DNA of 64,000 bases from Euonymus europaeus (GCA_963580455.1 OY756968.1:22289996-22353995); one strand, 5' to 3'; shown: positions 48,658 to 60,697, counted from the first letter of the stretch. Made by a program: numbers and translations. Notes: generated from the sequence alone by a model not told the origin.

Positions 48658-49016
48658 ATTAGCAAAAATAAAGTTGTATAGACAGATATGGAAGAAAACC
48701 CAGGAAATTTAATTTATTCATGAATAATATTCTTACAAATGCAAGATTTATTTTTTTCATTACAACAGTATTCACTCAAGAAATACAATCAGTTCATCAT
48801 GTATGAAGCCACGGTGAGCCAAAAAGAATATCACTTGCCCCGTATTCTTCTCTTCAAGGAACTGCACAAGAAGATTGCCTATATTGAACAACCAAAAGTT
48901 GTACAAGCCTGCATAAAAATGGTCAACTAGCAACGTACAAGGTCTTTCTAGGTCCTCTTGTATTTTGGCTTTAACTTGAACCTGCATATAAAGTATGAAC
49001 TAGCTTACTTAAGTGA

Positions 49017-52000
49017 TCAGCGGTAGTATGCCATATGTCTGGATGATGTGAAAGGAGAAGAACCAAAGGCTGAGGTCTTTTGGTTCAGGGGAGATGCAGT
49101 AATAGGTTTCCTTTTCTCTTGCTTGGTTTCCGAACGGAGCCATGACTCAACAACAGAAAGCAGATTGGTAGAGCTTTTCAACTCCTTAACCTCAGAAAGG
49201 TTCTCAGACCTCCTCAACTCACCATCTTGAATGTACGCTAGATGGGTAGCCCATGTCTCTAACCCATCAAAAATGTGGGTTGCATATACAATTGTAGCTC
49301 CTCTCTGTAATTAACGCACCATCATCAGTTAAGAATAACAAAGTAAAAAACTAAGATAATGACCAATCTAGCTATAAAAAAAATCGTCTACTGAACTGAA
49401 AATCTATTGTCACATTTTCTATAACGGACAGAGAGTAGATCATTGAAACAAGTCTATGATTATGATGTTTCTTCACCCATACTATTTGAATCAACATTCA
49501 AAAAAATTCACAGCATTCATGTAATCATGCTCTTTTTAGAGAATTGATATTTATGTTAGAAGTTCAAAGATAACTGTATGTCCTGCAAAGAACCTACTCA
49601 TTAGTTTATTCCAAACACAACAGCAGTAATTAACATATACTAAGACACCAGGGCAACTATATCAGTGGAATACCATTGGAATGCATCTTTTACTAGCTAA
49701 TAGTCGAAAGAAAATGTTTATCAATTCTATGCACTTCCAAAAGGTCTACTTGTGTTACATGTATCACTCTCGTAGTCCTCTGAATCAAAATAACATCCCT
49801 GAAGGCGAGAAATAACAAAAAGGAAATCATACCTGTTCACATTCTTCCTTGAAAAAGTCGAGCAAATCCATCCTAGCAACAACATCTAGGTCAACTGTAA
49901 CTTCATCTAGCAGAAGAACCTGATGGAATGATAGTTCATAAGAGAAAATGTTGAGACTATGAGATGGTTCACTAGTATAATAAGCACACACATTATACAA
50001 TATGTTAGAATTACATTATTGCTTCCAGAATGTACTAAGGTCAAGGCTTGCAAACTGAATTTGAACTGCTTTAGCTTGCTTAACCAGCAATCAAGCAAGT
50101 AAGCAAACTATGAATACTTTGAAATTACTGCACCCGTTAAAGAACATGTCATTTGGAGAGTAGAAACATAGAATAAATTACCTAATGAGACATTTTTGCA
50201 GTCTAAGATTAAACAATGGTACTCTTGCATTTTATAGACTAATACGTATACGGACTATTGAAATTTAAAATTTTCACTTTCTTGAAAGGACTGCACTAAT
50301 CTTGCGCCATTTTCACCAAAAGTGACTCAACACATGCAACCATATGGCAAATACATTATGATAATAAGTTGACTTTTTAACCTGAAATGGATGAAGAAGA
50401 CCCATGCATATTTGGACCCGGCGCCTTTGCCCATCAGATACCTTATGCATTCGCCACTGAAGGTCAATATCAAGCAGCTCTATCAACTTGTCTCTCCTGA
50501 CAGGATCAACACCTTCAACTGACAGCAAAGAAGATCAAGGATTCTCAATGTCTTTGTATCTCAACAAAGAGAAGGCAATTCTTAATAGACCCCCATCCCA
50601 AAAAAAAAAGGGTGCTTGCAACATCGTATACACATTCCAGTCAATGTAGTGCGGAAAAATAAAGAAACAAACCTCCAAATATCATGTGCTGTGCAGAGAA
50701 ATCTCCCTGGAGTGGAACCTCCCCCTAGAAGTTAACAAATAGAATTCTATTCAGAACAAATTTCTCAACTTACATAGAGTGAATGCAACAAGAAAATAAT
50801 AATTAATTGTAAATCGTCATGAGATATTTTCGACCCAGATACTCAAAACTTTACCTGAACATGGTGTGAGAAGAATCCTATGTTTTAGAGGCATCATTCT
50901 AGTTGTAGTTTTCATTTGATTTCAAATGAAATCTGGAACTTACAAATAGAACAAGAAAAGGACACAACACAACACACAAATAACACCCCCAAAACATGTG
51001 CAAAATCAGTAGGATGAGATCATGAGAAAACTAGTGTTCAACACAACAACAAAATGATCATGCACTACTGTAACATAATCCAGCTAAGGTGATGTAGTAT
51101 TCTACAATAATCATTAATATCACTCAAGTCTTCACCAAATGAGGTGAAAATGAGTTGTAGTATAGCAAGATCTTTTTTTATAATACAAGCTGATAAAAAT
51201 CCCAAGAAATAATATGTTCAATGATTGAAAAATATTGTCAGCCCTATCACTGATCTAGGCAATCATATCATGTTTCATTCGAAAACCATAAATAGGTAGA
51301 TCAGTCGGTTTAAGAGAGTAAAAGCTAAACTCACTGCAGATCCAACGGTTTTACTCCAAGAACCTCCCAAATAGGCCAAGTCACCACTACAAACTAGTTG
51401 AGTATCATGAAAAGCTGAATGATTTAGCACTCTCACAACATCTCTTCCTCCAACCATATGTTTACCTGCCAGAATTCTCAATAAAGTTGTCTTCCCTACA
51501 CAATACAAGTAACTGAGTCAGGAGTGTAAGAATTTTTCTGAGACTCTAAAGTGCAGTACATTGCCACAAACATGTTGAACTATGGGAATCAAATTGCTTC
51601 TCTTCGCATAGTTGGAGTAGACAAACAAGATGTGATTGCATCTTCAATAACATATGGATTTCTAACATCTCACGAAAATCATGACACTACTTCAAACTCC
51701 CCAATTAAATAAATACTTCCCAGAGACTCTAACTTCCCGAACAATGTACACATATTTCAAAGTTCTGATGCAATGTTACTATAACTCAAAAGTCACAACA
51801 TCTGATTATAAAAGGACCGCACATGATCAGTAAAACAAAATACAAACAGAACTTAGAGCTACGTCTTTTTCAGCTAACAAAGGCGGAAACTGCATTTGGA
51901 TTGATGATTTATTCACATACTCGTATGATCTAAATCCTCAACAACAATACACAGAGGATATAACAAGAGTAAAATTAGAGGAGAACTCTAAAATCCAAGC

Positions 52001-52206
52001 ATAACTACAAAAACGTAAACTCATGATTCATTACCGGATCCATTAGCGCCAACAAGAAGGCAGCGAGATCCAGGAGAGATGTTAAGGTTAAACGCCACAA
52101 AAAGAGGAGGCTGCCCGTCGTATCCGAATTGCATGCCAGACACGCTGATAGTGCTCGATTTCCCATTCTCTTCTTCCTCTCCTGATCTGGAAACCTTGTC
52201 CGCCAT
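49017..52206 (-). CDS. Soluble ABC protein, ABCI19/20/21-like
   Basis: Six coding exons: 52206-52035, 51495-51335, 50724-50673, 50518-50382, 49919-49833, 49304-49017. They give 897 nt and 298 residues. A single nucleotide-binding domain has Walker A GANGSGKTT (split by intron 1), a Q-loop region with DLAYLGGSW, and an unusual signature VSDGQRRRV in place of LSGGQ. Walker B is [12 protein letters not shown], and the switch histidine is in YATHIFD. There is no membrane segment. This signature and the [13 protein letters not shown] end are those of plant ABCI family members 19-21, which resemble yeast CAF16 and have been tied to cytokinin response. Choice among the three is open; the length is nearest 19 or 21. 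The gene lies upstream of a gypsy element, and three CACGTG boxes stand before its start. Confidence 0.93.
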
Positions 52207-52213
52207 TTTTTAG

Positions 52214-52425
52214 CACGTGAATTTTGCAGTATAGAGTTAATCGCGTCTCCGGTGACTTTATACGCCAATTCTTGCGCGCGGAGTTTGGCAGGTGCGAACT
52301 TGTTTGTTACACGTGCCAACTTATTGTGGAGCCACGTTTGACGAAAAACAAAAAAGAAAATGTAAATGTAAATTATTTGCATTTCGATACGTCATCGTAT
52401 CTAGGCCTCTATGTTTTTACACGTG
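52214..52425. promoter_or_regulatory. Three G-boxes upstream of the ABCI gene
   Basis: Perfect CACGTG motifs at 52214-52219, 52310-52315 and 52420-52425 lie 8 to 220 bp before the ABCI start codon (minus strand). G-boxes bind bZIP factors such as HY5 and bHLH factors such as PIFs. A block GGAGCCACGTTTGA with following A-rich DNA occurs twice (near 52328 and 52438), suggesting a local duplication of the promoter. Confidence 0.6.
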
Positions 52426-52502
52426 GCAAATTCTTGTGGAGCCACGTTTGAGTAAACAAAAAAGAAAATGTAAATTATTTGCCCTTGAAACGGCACCGCA
52501 TC

Positions 52503-52890
52503 TGTTTCTCTAAAACTAGTGAGTTTCTCTAAAACTAGTGAGTTTCTTCTGATCTTAAATCTGAGCGCATGATAGGAAAAAACCGGAGTTTTCTGCAAGT
52601 ATAGAACGATGAAGACGAGGTAAGATGTGACGAACTCTTTCTTGGAAGGAGATTACAACAGAACCCAAAAAACGAAATAGAAGGCTGAAGAAGCCGGAGA
52701 GATCAGGATCGAGAATTTTCGATTTCATTCTGTATCACAATTTGCAATTTATCTTCGGCACTGCAAATTCTCGTCATTCGTTAATTTTCTCATGGGGGAA
52801 TGAATAAAGATAATAATCAGAGCTCTAGATTTTTGTTTTTGATGAGCTATGCAGCGAGGTTGTGGTGCTATATCATGTGACCTTGGATGA
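52503..52890. other. Spacer before the gypsy element
   Basis: Contains a 20-bp direct repeat (GTTTCTCTAAAACTAGTGA, twice at about 52503-52542). An ATG with a following GTAAG at about 52608 could be a small first exon of a plus-strand gene, but nothing downstream supports it. Confidence 0.3.
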
Positions 52891-52955
52891 TGATGGGTAC
52901 CTGAACCAACCACGAGCAGACAGAAAAAAAAAAGAGGAGAATAGCTGTAAATCAA

Positions 52956-54132
52956 CAAAAATGTTTTAGAACACAATTTTTATTAGCCCAAATCAATCTA
53001 AGTCTACATGGCACTCCATGTTGGTGTGCCATGTTGGACTTTTTTAAAAATCTATTTTTATTTATCTTTTTTATAAACGAAACTTTAAAACGTTTTATCT
53101 CTCAAAATACATGTTAGATTTCAAAAAAAATTACATATTCGAACTCAGCGTGTAAAACTCTTTCTAATAAGACCCATTGTCGATAGTTTTTATCGCGTTT
53201 TTTCAATTACATTATTTTTAAAAATAATGTAATTCATATATATTATGTTTAAAGTGTTTATTCGAGCTGAAATTTTATTATATTATGATAGTATAATATA
53301 TATTCATTATTTTTTTGCCTTTTTATTGAAATTACGTTGAGTATATGAACCCGTCAGAGTATAATAGTTAGAACCCTAAGGTTTAGCACTTGAGACATTT
53401 ATGATTTTGTAGTGAATTCGTCGAGGTTTAGTGAATATGAGTCTTTTAGGTTACAAAATTGAAATTCGATACACGAGCCCGTTAGGGTTTAGCGAATCCG
53501 TTCCCCTTGGGGTTTATAACACTTATTGTTTGGATTACAGCATGAAAATCCGATACACGATCTCGTTAGGGTTTAGCGAATCTGTTCCCCTTGGGGTTTA
53601 TAACACTTATTGTTTGGATTACAGCATGAAAATCCGATACACGATCCCGTTAGGGTTTAGCGAATCCGTTCCTCTTAGGGTTTAACATTTATTGTTTAGG
53701 TTACAGTATGAAAATTCGATATACGAGCTCATATCGGTACCTATAAATAAACACTAGAAACTACGTAATCAACATATTAGTACAAAAAAAACAATGTAAT
53801 TAAAGACAATGTAATTAAAAATAATGTAATTAAAAACAATGTAATTAAGAATGAGTGATTAAAACCTATCGATGATAGATCTTGTTGGATAGATCTTTAC
53901 TTGCTGATTATGGATATGTAATTTTTTTTGAAATCTAATATGTATTTTAAGAGATAAAATGTTTTAAAATTTTGTTTAAGAAAATAAAAATAAAAATATG
54001 TGCTGTGAGTTTTTCAAATGAGATATTTTATTTTTTAAAATTTTAATTTTCCATGTCATTTGCTAACAAATCATGACATGTAGACTTGGGTTAATTGTTG
54101 GGTTACAAAACTTGGGCTATTTAGCACTACTC
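52956..54132. mobile_element. Non-autonomous Mutator-like element, 1,177 bp
   Basis: It is flanked by the 9-bp duplication GTAAATCAA (52947-52955 and 54133-54141), the size made by Mutator-type transposases. Long imperfect inverted arms are visible: about 52956-53220 and 53832-54132 share blocks such as AAGTCTACATG, TTTTATCTC and AGATTTCAAAAAAAATTACA. The interior has an 84-bp tandem repeat but no transposase. The extreme termini match poorly. Confidence 0.85.
53457..53704 (+). repeat. 84-bp tandem repeat inside the Mutator-like element
   Basis: About three units start at 53457, 53541 and 53625, with degenerate copies on both sides. Each holds GTTAGGGTTTAGCGAATC and GGGGTTTATAAC-like blocks. 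Because 84 is a multiple of three, a frame stays open through them and yields a 28-residue repeat, but I see no sign that it is a real protein. Confidence 0.85.
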
Positions 54133-54321
54133 GTAAATCAAAAGTACTTTTTCATAGATGCCTTCACAATGCCACTAACTACAATATATAATAATGCAAG
54201 CTAACCCCACAACACAAGGGCACAATAGGAACTAAATAAAAACAACGGCAATACATAAATATTACTTAACAAAAGATACTAAAATCTCATCATCCGCGCC
54301 TTCTTCAAGAACAGACTTGAC

Positions 54322-57300
54322 TCAAGGCTGGAAGTTGGGAAACTGGCCCTGAATATGATGAGCTTCCTCCCAAGTTGCATCCTCATCCGGAAGTCCTTCC
54401 CATTTGATTAACCATTTGGTGACAGCACGATTTCCTTTCTTGAATATGCCACGATCTAGCAATTTTTCAGGCACCCATTTCACTTTTCCAGAGTCTTCGA
54501 TAGGTGGCAGCAAGGGGGAGGGACTTACTTTGGACCCCAACTTTGCTTTCAGCAGTGACACGTGAAACACAGGGTGAATTTTAGAAGTAGGAGGCAGCTG
54601 AAGTTTGTATGCAACTGTGCCCACCTTTTCTACAATCTGGAAGGGCCCATAATAACGTGGAGCTAACTTATGGCAATGGCGGAGTTGCACAGAATGTTGC
54701 CTATAAGGCTGAAGTTTCAAGAACACCCATTCTCCCACTGCAAAGTGTCGCTCGGTCCTCTTCTGATCAATCTGTTTCTTCATTCTGCATTGTGCCAAGG
54801 CCAAATTGGCTTTTAATTGTTGAAGAAGTTCATCTCGGGTTTTAAGCTCTACGTCAACCTGATGAACATTGGTTGACCCTGCCACATAATGTTCAATTGT
54901 AGGAGGGGGATATCCATATAAGGCTTGGAATGGCGTCATTTGTATTGAAGCTTGATAGGTGGTATTATACCACCACTCAACCCAGGGTAGGCAAGACACC
55001 CAACTGGTGGGTTGATCCCCACAGAAACAACGCAAGTATTGCTCCAGAATACGATTCACTACCTCCGTTTGGCCATCGGATTGAGGATGATAGGCCGAAC
55101 TACGACATAACTGAGTTTGCTGCATTTTGAAGAACTCCTTCCAAAAATTACTTAGAAATATTGGGTCACGATCACTTACAATACTCTTGGGCATACCATG
55201 TATCTTGAATACATCTCGTACAAAAACTTGAGCTACTTGTCTGGCCGTATATGGGTGGGCTAGAGCCGAAAAATGAGCACTCTTGGTGAATCTATCAACC
55301 ACCACAAGAATAACATTTTTGTTTGATGATTTAGGCAAACCATCAATGAAATCAAGGGATATGTCTTGCCAAGCCCCCTCCGGAATGGCCAAAGGTTGGA
55401 GTAAACCTGGTGGTCTTAGATTCTCATAGTGTATACGTTGGCACGTATCACATTCTGCGACAAAAGTTTTAGTGTCTTTTTTAACTCCTGGCCATAAAAA
55501 ATTCCTTGACAACCTTTTATAAGTGCGAAGAAACCCTGAATGCCCTCCAATAGGGCTGGTGTGATACTCCTCTAAGACTTTCTTTCGCCACTCTGAAGTT
55601 GAAGGAATAAAAATTCGCCCCTTATAACACAAACGACCTTGACGAAGAGTGAAATGACTGTTAGTACAAGTGCCTTCCTGCACTGCTAGGATAAGGGCCA
55701 TGGTCTGTGGGTCTGTAAGGCACTCCTGTTGAAGTTCATTCAAGCCATCAAAAAGAGGTTGTGAACTCCCATAAATAGCAAATAATTCTGGTTGTCTTGA
55801 TAAAGTATCTGCAGCTCCGTTCAAGTGACCAGCCCTATGGCGCACAGTAAAATGATATCCTGCCAATTTAACTAACCATTTCTGTTGGGCTGGTGTGGTG
55901 ATGCGTTGGTTGAGGAAATGCTGAAGGGTACTGTGGTCAGTTAGAATGGTGAAATGATGGCCCAAAATATATGGGCGCCAATGATGCACCGCGTGAACCA
56001 CTGCTAGCATTTCTCTGTCATAAACCGACATGCTCAAGTGGCGAACTGAGAGAGGTTTGCTCAAATATGCAATAGGATGGCCCTGTTGTGACAACACTGC
56101 TCCAATCCCCACCCCAGAAGCATCGCATTCAATAGTGAATTCTTGAGTAAAATCTGGGAGTGCTAGAATAGGGGTTTGCATTAAGGCTTCCTTGAGTTTT
56201 TGGAAAGCTGCCACTGCCGAATCAGTCCAAATAAAACCACCAGTTTTGAGCATATTAGTCAATGGTTGAGCGATGAGCCCATATCCGCGAACAAATTTTC
56301 GATAATACCCGGTTAATCCCAAAAAACCTCGCAAGCCTTTGAGTGTAGTGGGCTGCATCCAATCGGCAATACATTGAATTTTGGAGGAGTCCACCGCTAC
56401 TCCCTTGGCTGATATAATCCACCGAAGGTGTCCCAAAAGAGCATTTATTCAGCTTAATTTTCAACGTATTGGCTGCCAGTGCCTCAAAGACCAAAGATAG
56501 GTGGTCCAAGTGGGATGCCCGAGTGGAACTATAGATTAAAATGTCATAAAAAAAAACGAGCACAAACCGCCTCAAGAAGGGCCGGAACACGGTGTTCATA
56601 AGAGACTGAAAAGTGGAGGGTGCATTGGTCAAACCAAAAGGCATCACCACGAATTCGTAATGACCATCATGAGTTCTGAAAGCGGTCTTCTCGATATCAC
56701 TGGAAGCCATGCGGATTTGGTGGTAGCCCGAGCGAAGATCCAATTTAGTAAAAATTGTAGACCCGTGAAGTTCATCCAAAAGCTCATCAATTACCGGAAT
56801 TGGAAATTTGTCCTTAACTGTGGCAGCATTGAGAGCTCGATAATCGACACAGAATCTCCATGTCCCGTCTTTTTTTTTTACTGAGAGCACCGGCGACGAG
56901 AAAGGGCTGACACTAGGCCGAATCAATCCACCTGCAAGCATCTCGTTTACCAACTTTTCGATCTCTGCCTTTTGAAAAAAAGGATAACGGTATGGCCTGA
57001 CGCTAATGGGAGAAGTACCAGGCAGCAAGGTAATTTTGTGATCACAGTCACGGCTTGGTGGTAAGGTTGTAGGACTTTCAAAAAGTGTCGCATACTTGTC
57101 TATCAGCTCGCTAATTTCAGGATGAATGACTGGAGATGGTGCTGCCATGGGTGCTTGCAGGTGAGCAACCAAAGCATGGCCTTCTTCAGCAATAAGGCGA
57201 GTCATAGTCTCCGGGTCTACCGAGGTGGCCTGTGCGGGAGTGTGTCCCTGCAACATAATTGTACGACCATCCTGCACAAACTTCATAGTCATGGAAGCAA

Positions 57301-59101
57301 AATTCCAGAGGATGTCACCTAAGGAGTGAAGCCAAACTGCCCCTAGAACTATCTCGCAACCGGTCACAGCCATGACGTGAAATTCAGAGTTACAAGTATA
57401 AGATTGAAGTGTGAACGTCAAGTTCAGAATATATCCACTTGTATGAGCTTCCGCCTCAGTGGCTACCACAACCTTGAGGCGTCTAGTATGATCGATAGGA
57501 CCAGGAACTAACTTGAGTAGTTTGGGGTGGATAAAATTATGAGTAGATCCCGGATCAATAAAGACTTGAACAATCTTTCTGCTCACTAACCCACATAACC
57601 GCATGGTTTTAGGCTGCAATGTTCCTGTTAAAGCATGAATGGAAATTCCAGGCTCCTCTATATCGACAGGAAACTCTGTAGGAACAAAATCTTCAGCTGG
57701 GAAATTTTCTTCAGTCTCTAGTAGTTCATCAGGATCAGTACCCCCAATCATAAACAATCGTGGCTTAGTGGCACAACGATGGCCTGGCTGATAGGGAGCA
57801 TCGCAGTTAAAACAAACTCCCTTATCCCGCTTCTCATTAAACTCAGCCTGGGACAAGCGTTTGAAAGGGGTCGAACTTGGCTTAGAAGAGGGCTGGTGTG
57901 AGATAGGTTGTGGCATTGGTGGTTGAGAAGAACTGTTGGAGGAAAATGCTTGCGAGCGAGCCGGTGGAGCAGGTGGAAAACGATGAGGGTGTCGACGACC
58001 ACTATACCGCTGATCAAAAATAGTGGATAATTCCATGGCTGACATCAAGTTACGGTGTCGTTGCGCCCTTACATCAATGCGCAAATCTTCCTGTAACCCT
58101 CCTACATAGAAGGAAACGAGCAACTCCTCAGAAAAATCAGTAGTGCGACAGGCTAACCGGGTGAACTGAGCTTGGTATTCTTTTAAGGAGCCAGCTTGCG
58201 AAAGTTTAGCCAAGGAAGAGTTGAAATCCAAAATATCACACCTGCCAAACCGTTTAAGGAGTGTTTCAGAAAATAATTCCCAAGAAGGGTGGGTATAGCG
58301 AGTGCTAAACCATTTTTTCCAGGCCGCTGCATCTTCCGTCAAGTGGAGGGCAGCCACACTCACCCGTCGATCCACCGGTACTTGATAATGGTCGAAGAAC
58401 TGCTCAGCCTTTGTCAACCAGTCAATCGGGTCTTCTTTACCGCTAAAGCGATCCAGGTCAAGTTTCATATGATGCATAGTGGGTTGGTGTGGGTCAAGGA
58501 ATAGAGGAAGGCTGGGTGGGAAATGAGTGCCACTGCTGGCAGACGAAAAACGCGAGCCCAGAGGGCACGAACTAGCAAAAGGAAGTGGAACAGAGGAGGG
58601 CATAAAAGTATTACCCCATGAAGTGGAGCTTGGGAAGTGGGTGTATGGTAGGGAATATGGGGGAGGCAATGTAGTAGGGGCAGGGACGGTTACATATGGA
58701 GTGAGCGAAGGGTGAGAGTACAGTGGGGGAAGTGTAGGAGGTTGAGGGACAGGTTCAGGAAAAGAGCCGAAAGCAATGGGTGAGACCATGGATGAAAAAG
58801 GAACAGATGTAGTCAAGGGTGCCAAAGGAGTTGACAACAAGGGAGTGGATAGAGGAGAAGTAGCAGGGAGTGGCGTGGGACTGGTAGGAGTAGAAGAAGA
58901 AGACAAAGAAATAGGATTATTGGGGGTGGATAGATCTTGAAACAGCTGACGAAGTTCAGAAAGCATATCGCGCCGGAGGACTTCTTGGCCGGAGGTGAGA
59001 TTCTCCACAGCCGTCGTCAGAGATTGGAGACGAGCTTTAGTGGCCTCCCGATGGAGTTCAAAATAAAACTCAACGGTGGGATTGCGGGGTTTAGGCCCCA
59101 T
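54322..59101 (-). pseudogene. Gypsy gag-pol with chromodomain, frameshifted
   Basis: ATG at 59101 (MGPKPRNPTVEF) is preferred over the in-frame upstream ATG at 59188, which lies within the LTR. Order: retrotransposon gag domain, CCHC knuckle (CFNCDAPYQPGHRC), protease (FIDPGSTHNFI, Pro where Ser or Thr is usual), reverse transcriptase, RNase H (TILTDHSTLQHFL), integrase with HHCC zinc finger and DDE core, and a C-terminal chromodomain (WLIKWEGLPDEDATWEE). Near 56430 the frame changes (KCSFGTPSV against LGHLRWIIS), probably with a small deletion. The catalytic box reads VFFYDILIYS where the family has FFDDIL, so the first Asp is Tyr. It is not expected to be active on its own. Confidence 0.93.
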
Positions 59102-59123
59102 GATTGCTGGCTTCGATACCAAA

Positions 59124-59339
59124 TGATGGGTACCTGAACCAACCACGAGCAGACAGAAAAGGAAAAGAGCAGAATAGCTGTAAATCAAAAGTACTTTTTC
59201 ATAGATGCCTTCACAATGCCACTAACTACAATATATAATAATGCAAGCTAACCCCACAACACAAGGGCACAATAGGAACTAAATAAAAACAACGGCAATA
59301 CATAAATATTACTTAACAAAAGATACTAAAATCTCATCA
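59124..59339 (-). repeat. Gypsy 5' LTR, 216 bp
   Basis: Intact LTR; on the plus strand it reads TGATGGGTACC...ATCTCATCA. It contains the uninterrupted site AGCTGTAAATCAAAAGTAC, which proves where the Mutator-like element entered the other LTR. Confidence 0.95.
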
Positions 59340-59498
59340 GATGAATTTCCATGGAATAAGAGGAGGATAGATTGGCAATTTGGCATTGTATAAGAGAAAG
59401 TTATTGGTTTAGGGTCGGGTTCTTTCTTTCACATTAGCTTTTGCCAAAAGACGTTGAACGAATCCTTTGTGTGGTTTTGGTCAATGTAGAATTCCACT

Positions 59499-59636
59499 AT
59501 GGATCATGGCGAAGACAATGCTGAGAATGGAAAGAATGACTCAGACCAAAGAGATGGAGAGGATGATAGAAGTAGCATTCAGGATTCTCCTTTCCTTTTG
59601 CTTGCTGGAACTGGAATAACTAGTGATCTTGAGTAG
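59499..59636 (+). other. Short acidic open frame, 45 codons
   Basis: An ATG frame of 45 residues (MDHGEDNAENGKNDSDQRDG start, PFLLLAGTGITSDLE end) ends with TAG at 59634. It is strongly acidic and polar. It may be a genuine small frame or an exon of a gene split by the gypsy insertion. No family is recognised. Confidence 0.2.
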
Positions 59637-59644
59637 TTAAGATA

Positions 59645-60697
59645 TTTCATATTTCATTTTAATTATCGAAAGATTGAATGTTGTAATTTTTTTTTTCTAA
59701 TCAAGTCACCGGATTAAATTTTTTCAAATCTATACTGCGAATTTGTTGATGTGACACTTTTAAACTTGTGATTGACGTATCATGAGGCGTGGAAACGCAA
59801 TTTTTCAAAAGGTCCTCGTGCATGTGTAATTCTTTTGGCCTAGATATATTTTGCTCAAAAATCACCGGTTGAAAGTTGGGCACAATCGTATATGTGCACA
59901 CGAAAATGGCAAGGATTGAAAGCGTCGTGTTCGAAATCAAGTCCGAGACGGATCGTCAGAACCAATCCTTCCATTGGTCACGCAATTGCCATTGCTTACG
60001 GGTTTTTCAAACCCAAAGCCTTGATCTAGGAGACCCAAACAACACATCCTTGATCTATGGCAGCAAAACCTGCAACACAACATAAGGATCCTCAATTCCT
60101 AGCCCACATATTTTCTTGTCAGTTTTAGCATATGGGTTGTCGCTGGAGACAGCCACGCCTATGGTGTCGGTGGAGACTTCTCTCCGGCCACCACCAACGC
60201 TATTGTCGCTGCCGAGAGAGGAAGACAGTGTTGAGGAGGATATGGCAGGACTTAGACTTCTTCTTGTGAGATAAATCTAACACTGTCTTCATACGATTTC
60301 TTCACCATCTTCTCTATGTGTAACAATTTGGTTGATGAAAGGGAGAAGAATGTGCTACTCGAAGGATGAAGTATGTAAGTATGTAAGTATGTAAATATGT
60401 TACTTCTTTCCATGAGAATTCATTGTTTGTATCATTTATTTTTTTGTTTTATTTGTATTTCATTTTTAAGTAACATATTTTTTTATTTTTATATTTACAC
60501 ATGCATATCAATTTCCACATGAAGTGATGAACCAATCACTTGAAGGTTAAAGTGTCAAATTAGCAAATTTGTTGTCCGAATTTAAGATTGTCCGAATTTA
60601 AGAAAACCCTATCGAGTGACTTTACTGAAACAAAATAAAAAGTTAAGTGACCAAAATGAAACATTTAATCTTTCGATGACCAAAATGAAATATGAGA
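59645..60697. mobile_element. Inverted-repeat-bounded element, about 1.05 kb
   Basis: The left arm TCATATTTCATTTTAATTAT followed by CGAAAGATTGAATG is matched on the opposite strand at the right end by TCATATTTCATTTTGGTCAT followed by CGAAAGATTAAATG, about 30 of 34 bases. Homology fades but continues inward (TCACC/TCACT). No transposase frame is seen. The target duplication was not resolved. Confidence 0.55.

Larger units (their letters stand above)
52891..54292 (-). repeat. Gypsy 3' LTR, split by a Mutator-like insertion
   Basis: Pieces 52891-52955 and 54133-54292 (the second begins with the 9-bp duplication) together make the 216-bp LTR. The intact partner LTR at 59124-59339 shows the empty site. 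Confidence 0.95.
52891..59339 (-). mobile_element. Ty3/gypsy chromovirus retrotransposon with nested insertion
   Basis: The element is transcribed on the minus strand. The 5' LTR is 59124-59339. The 3' LTR is 52891-54292 once interrupted, and 216 bp after removing the nested element. GATGA is duplicated on both sides (52886-52890 and 59340-59344). The LTRs differ at three positions in my alignment, so insertion is recent. A primer site TGGTATCGAAGCC follows the 5' LTR. The gag-pol carries a chromodomain, placing it in the chromovirus branch, whose members can target marked chromatin. Coding is broken by a frameshift and by loss of a catalytic Asp. Confidence 0.95.

Noticed and set aside
53431..53685. 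Open frame of 84 codons made of 28-residue repeats
   Set aside because: It is a by-product of an 84-bp tandem repeat in a non-autonomous Mutator-like element. There is no start context or homologue to support a real protein.
56255..56436. Overlapping gypsy frames as two separate proteins
   Set aside because: They are one gag-pol broken by a frame change near 56430. The apparent Met at 56436 lies in the middle of reverse transcriptase.
59102..59188. Upstream start extending gypsy gag by 29 residues with a hydrophobic segment
   Set aside because: That part is LTR and primer-site DNA. The gag start MGPKPRN at 59101 fits the family, and the hydrophobic stretch is not a real signal peptide.
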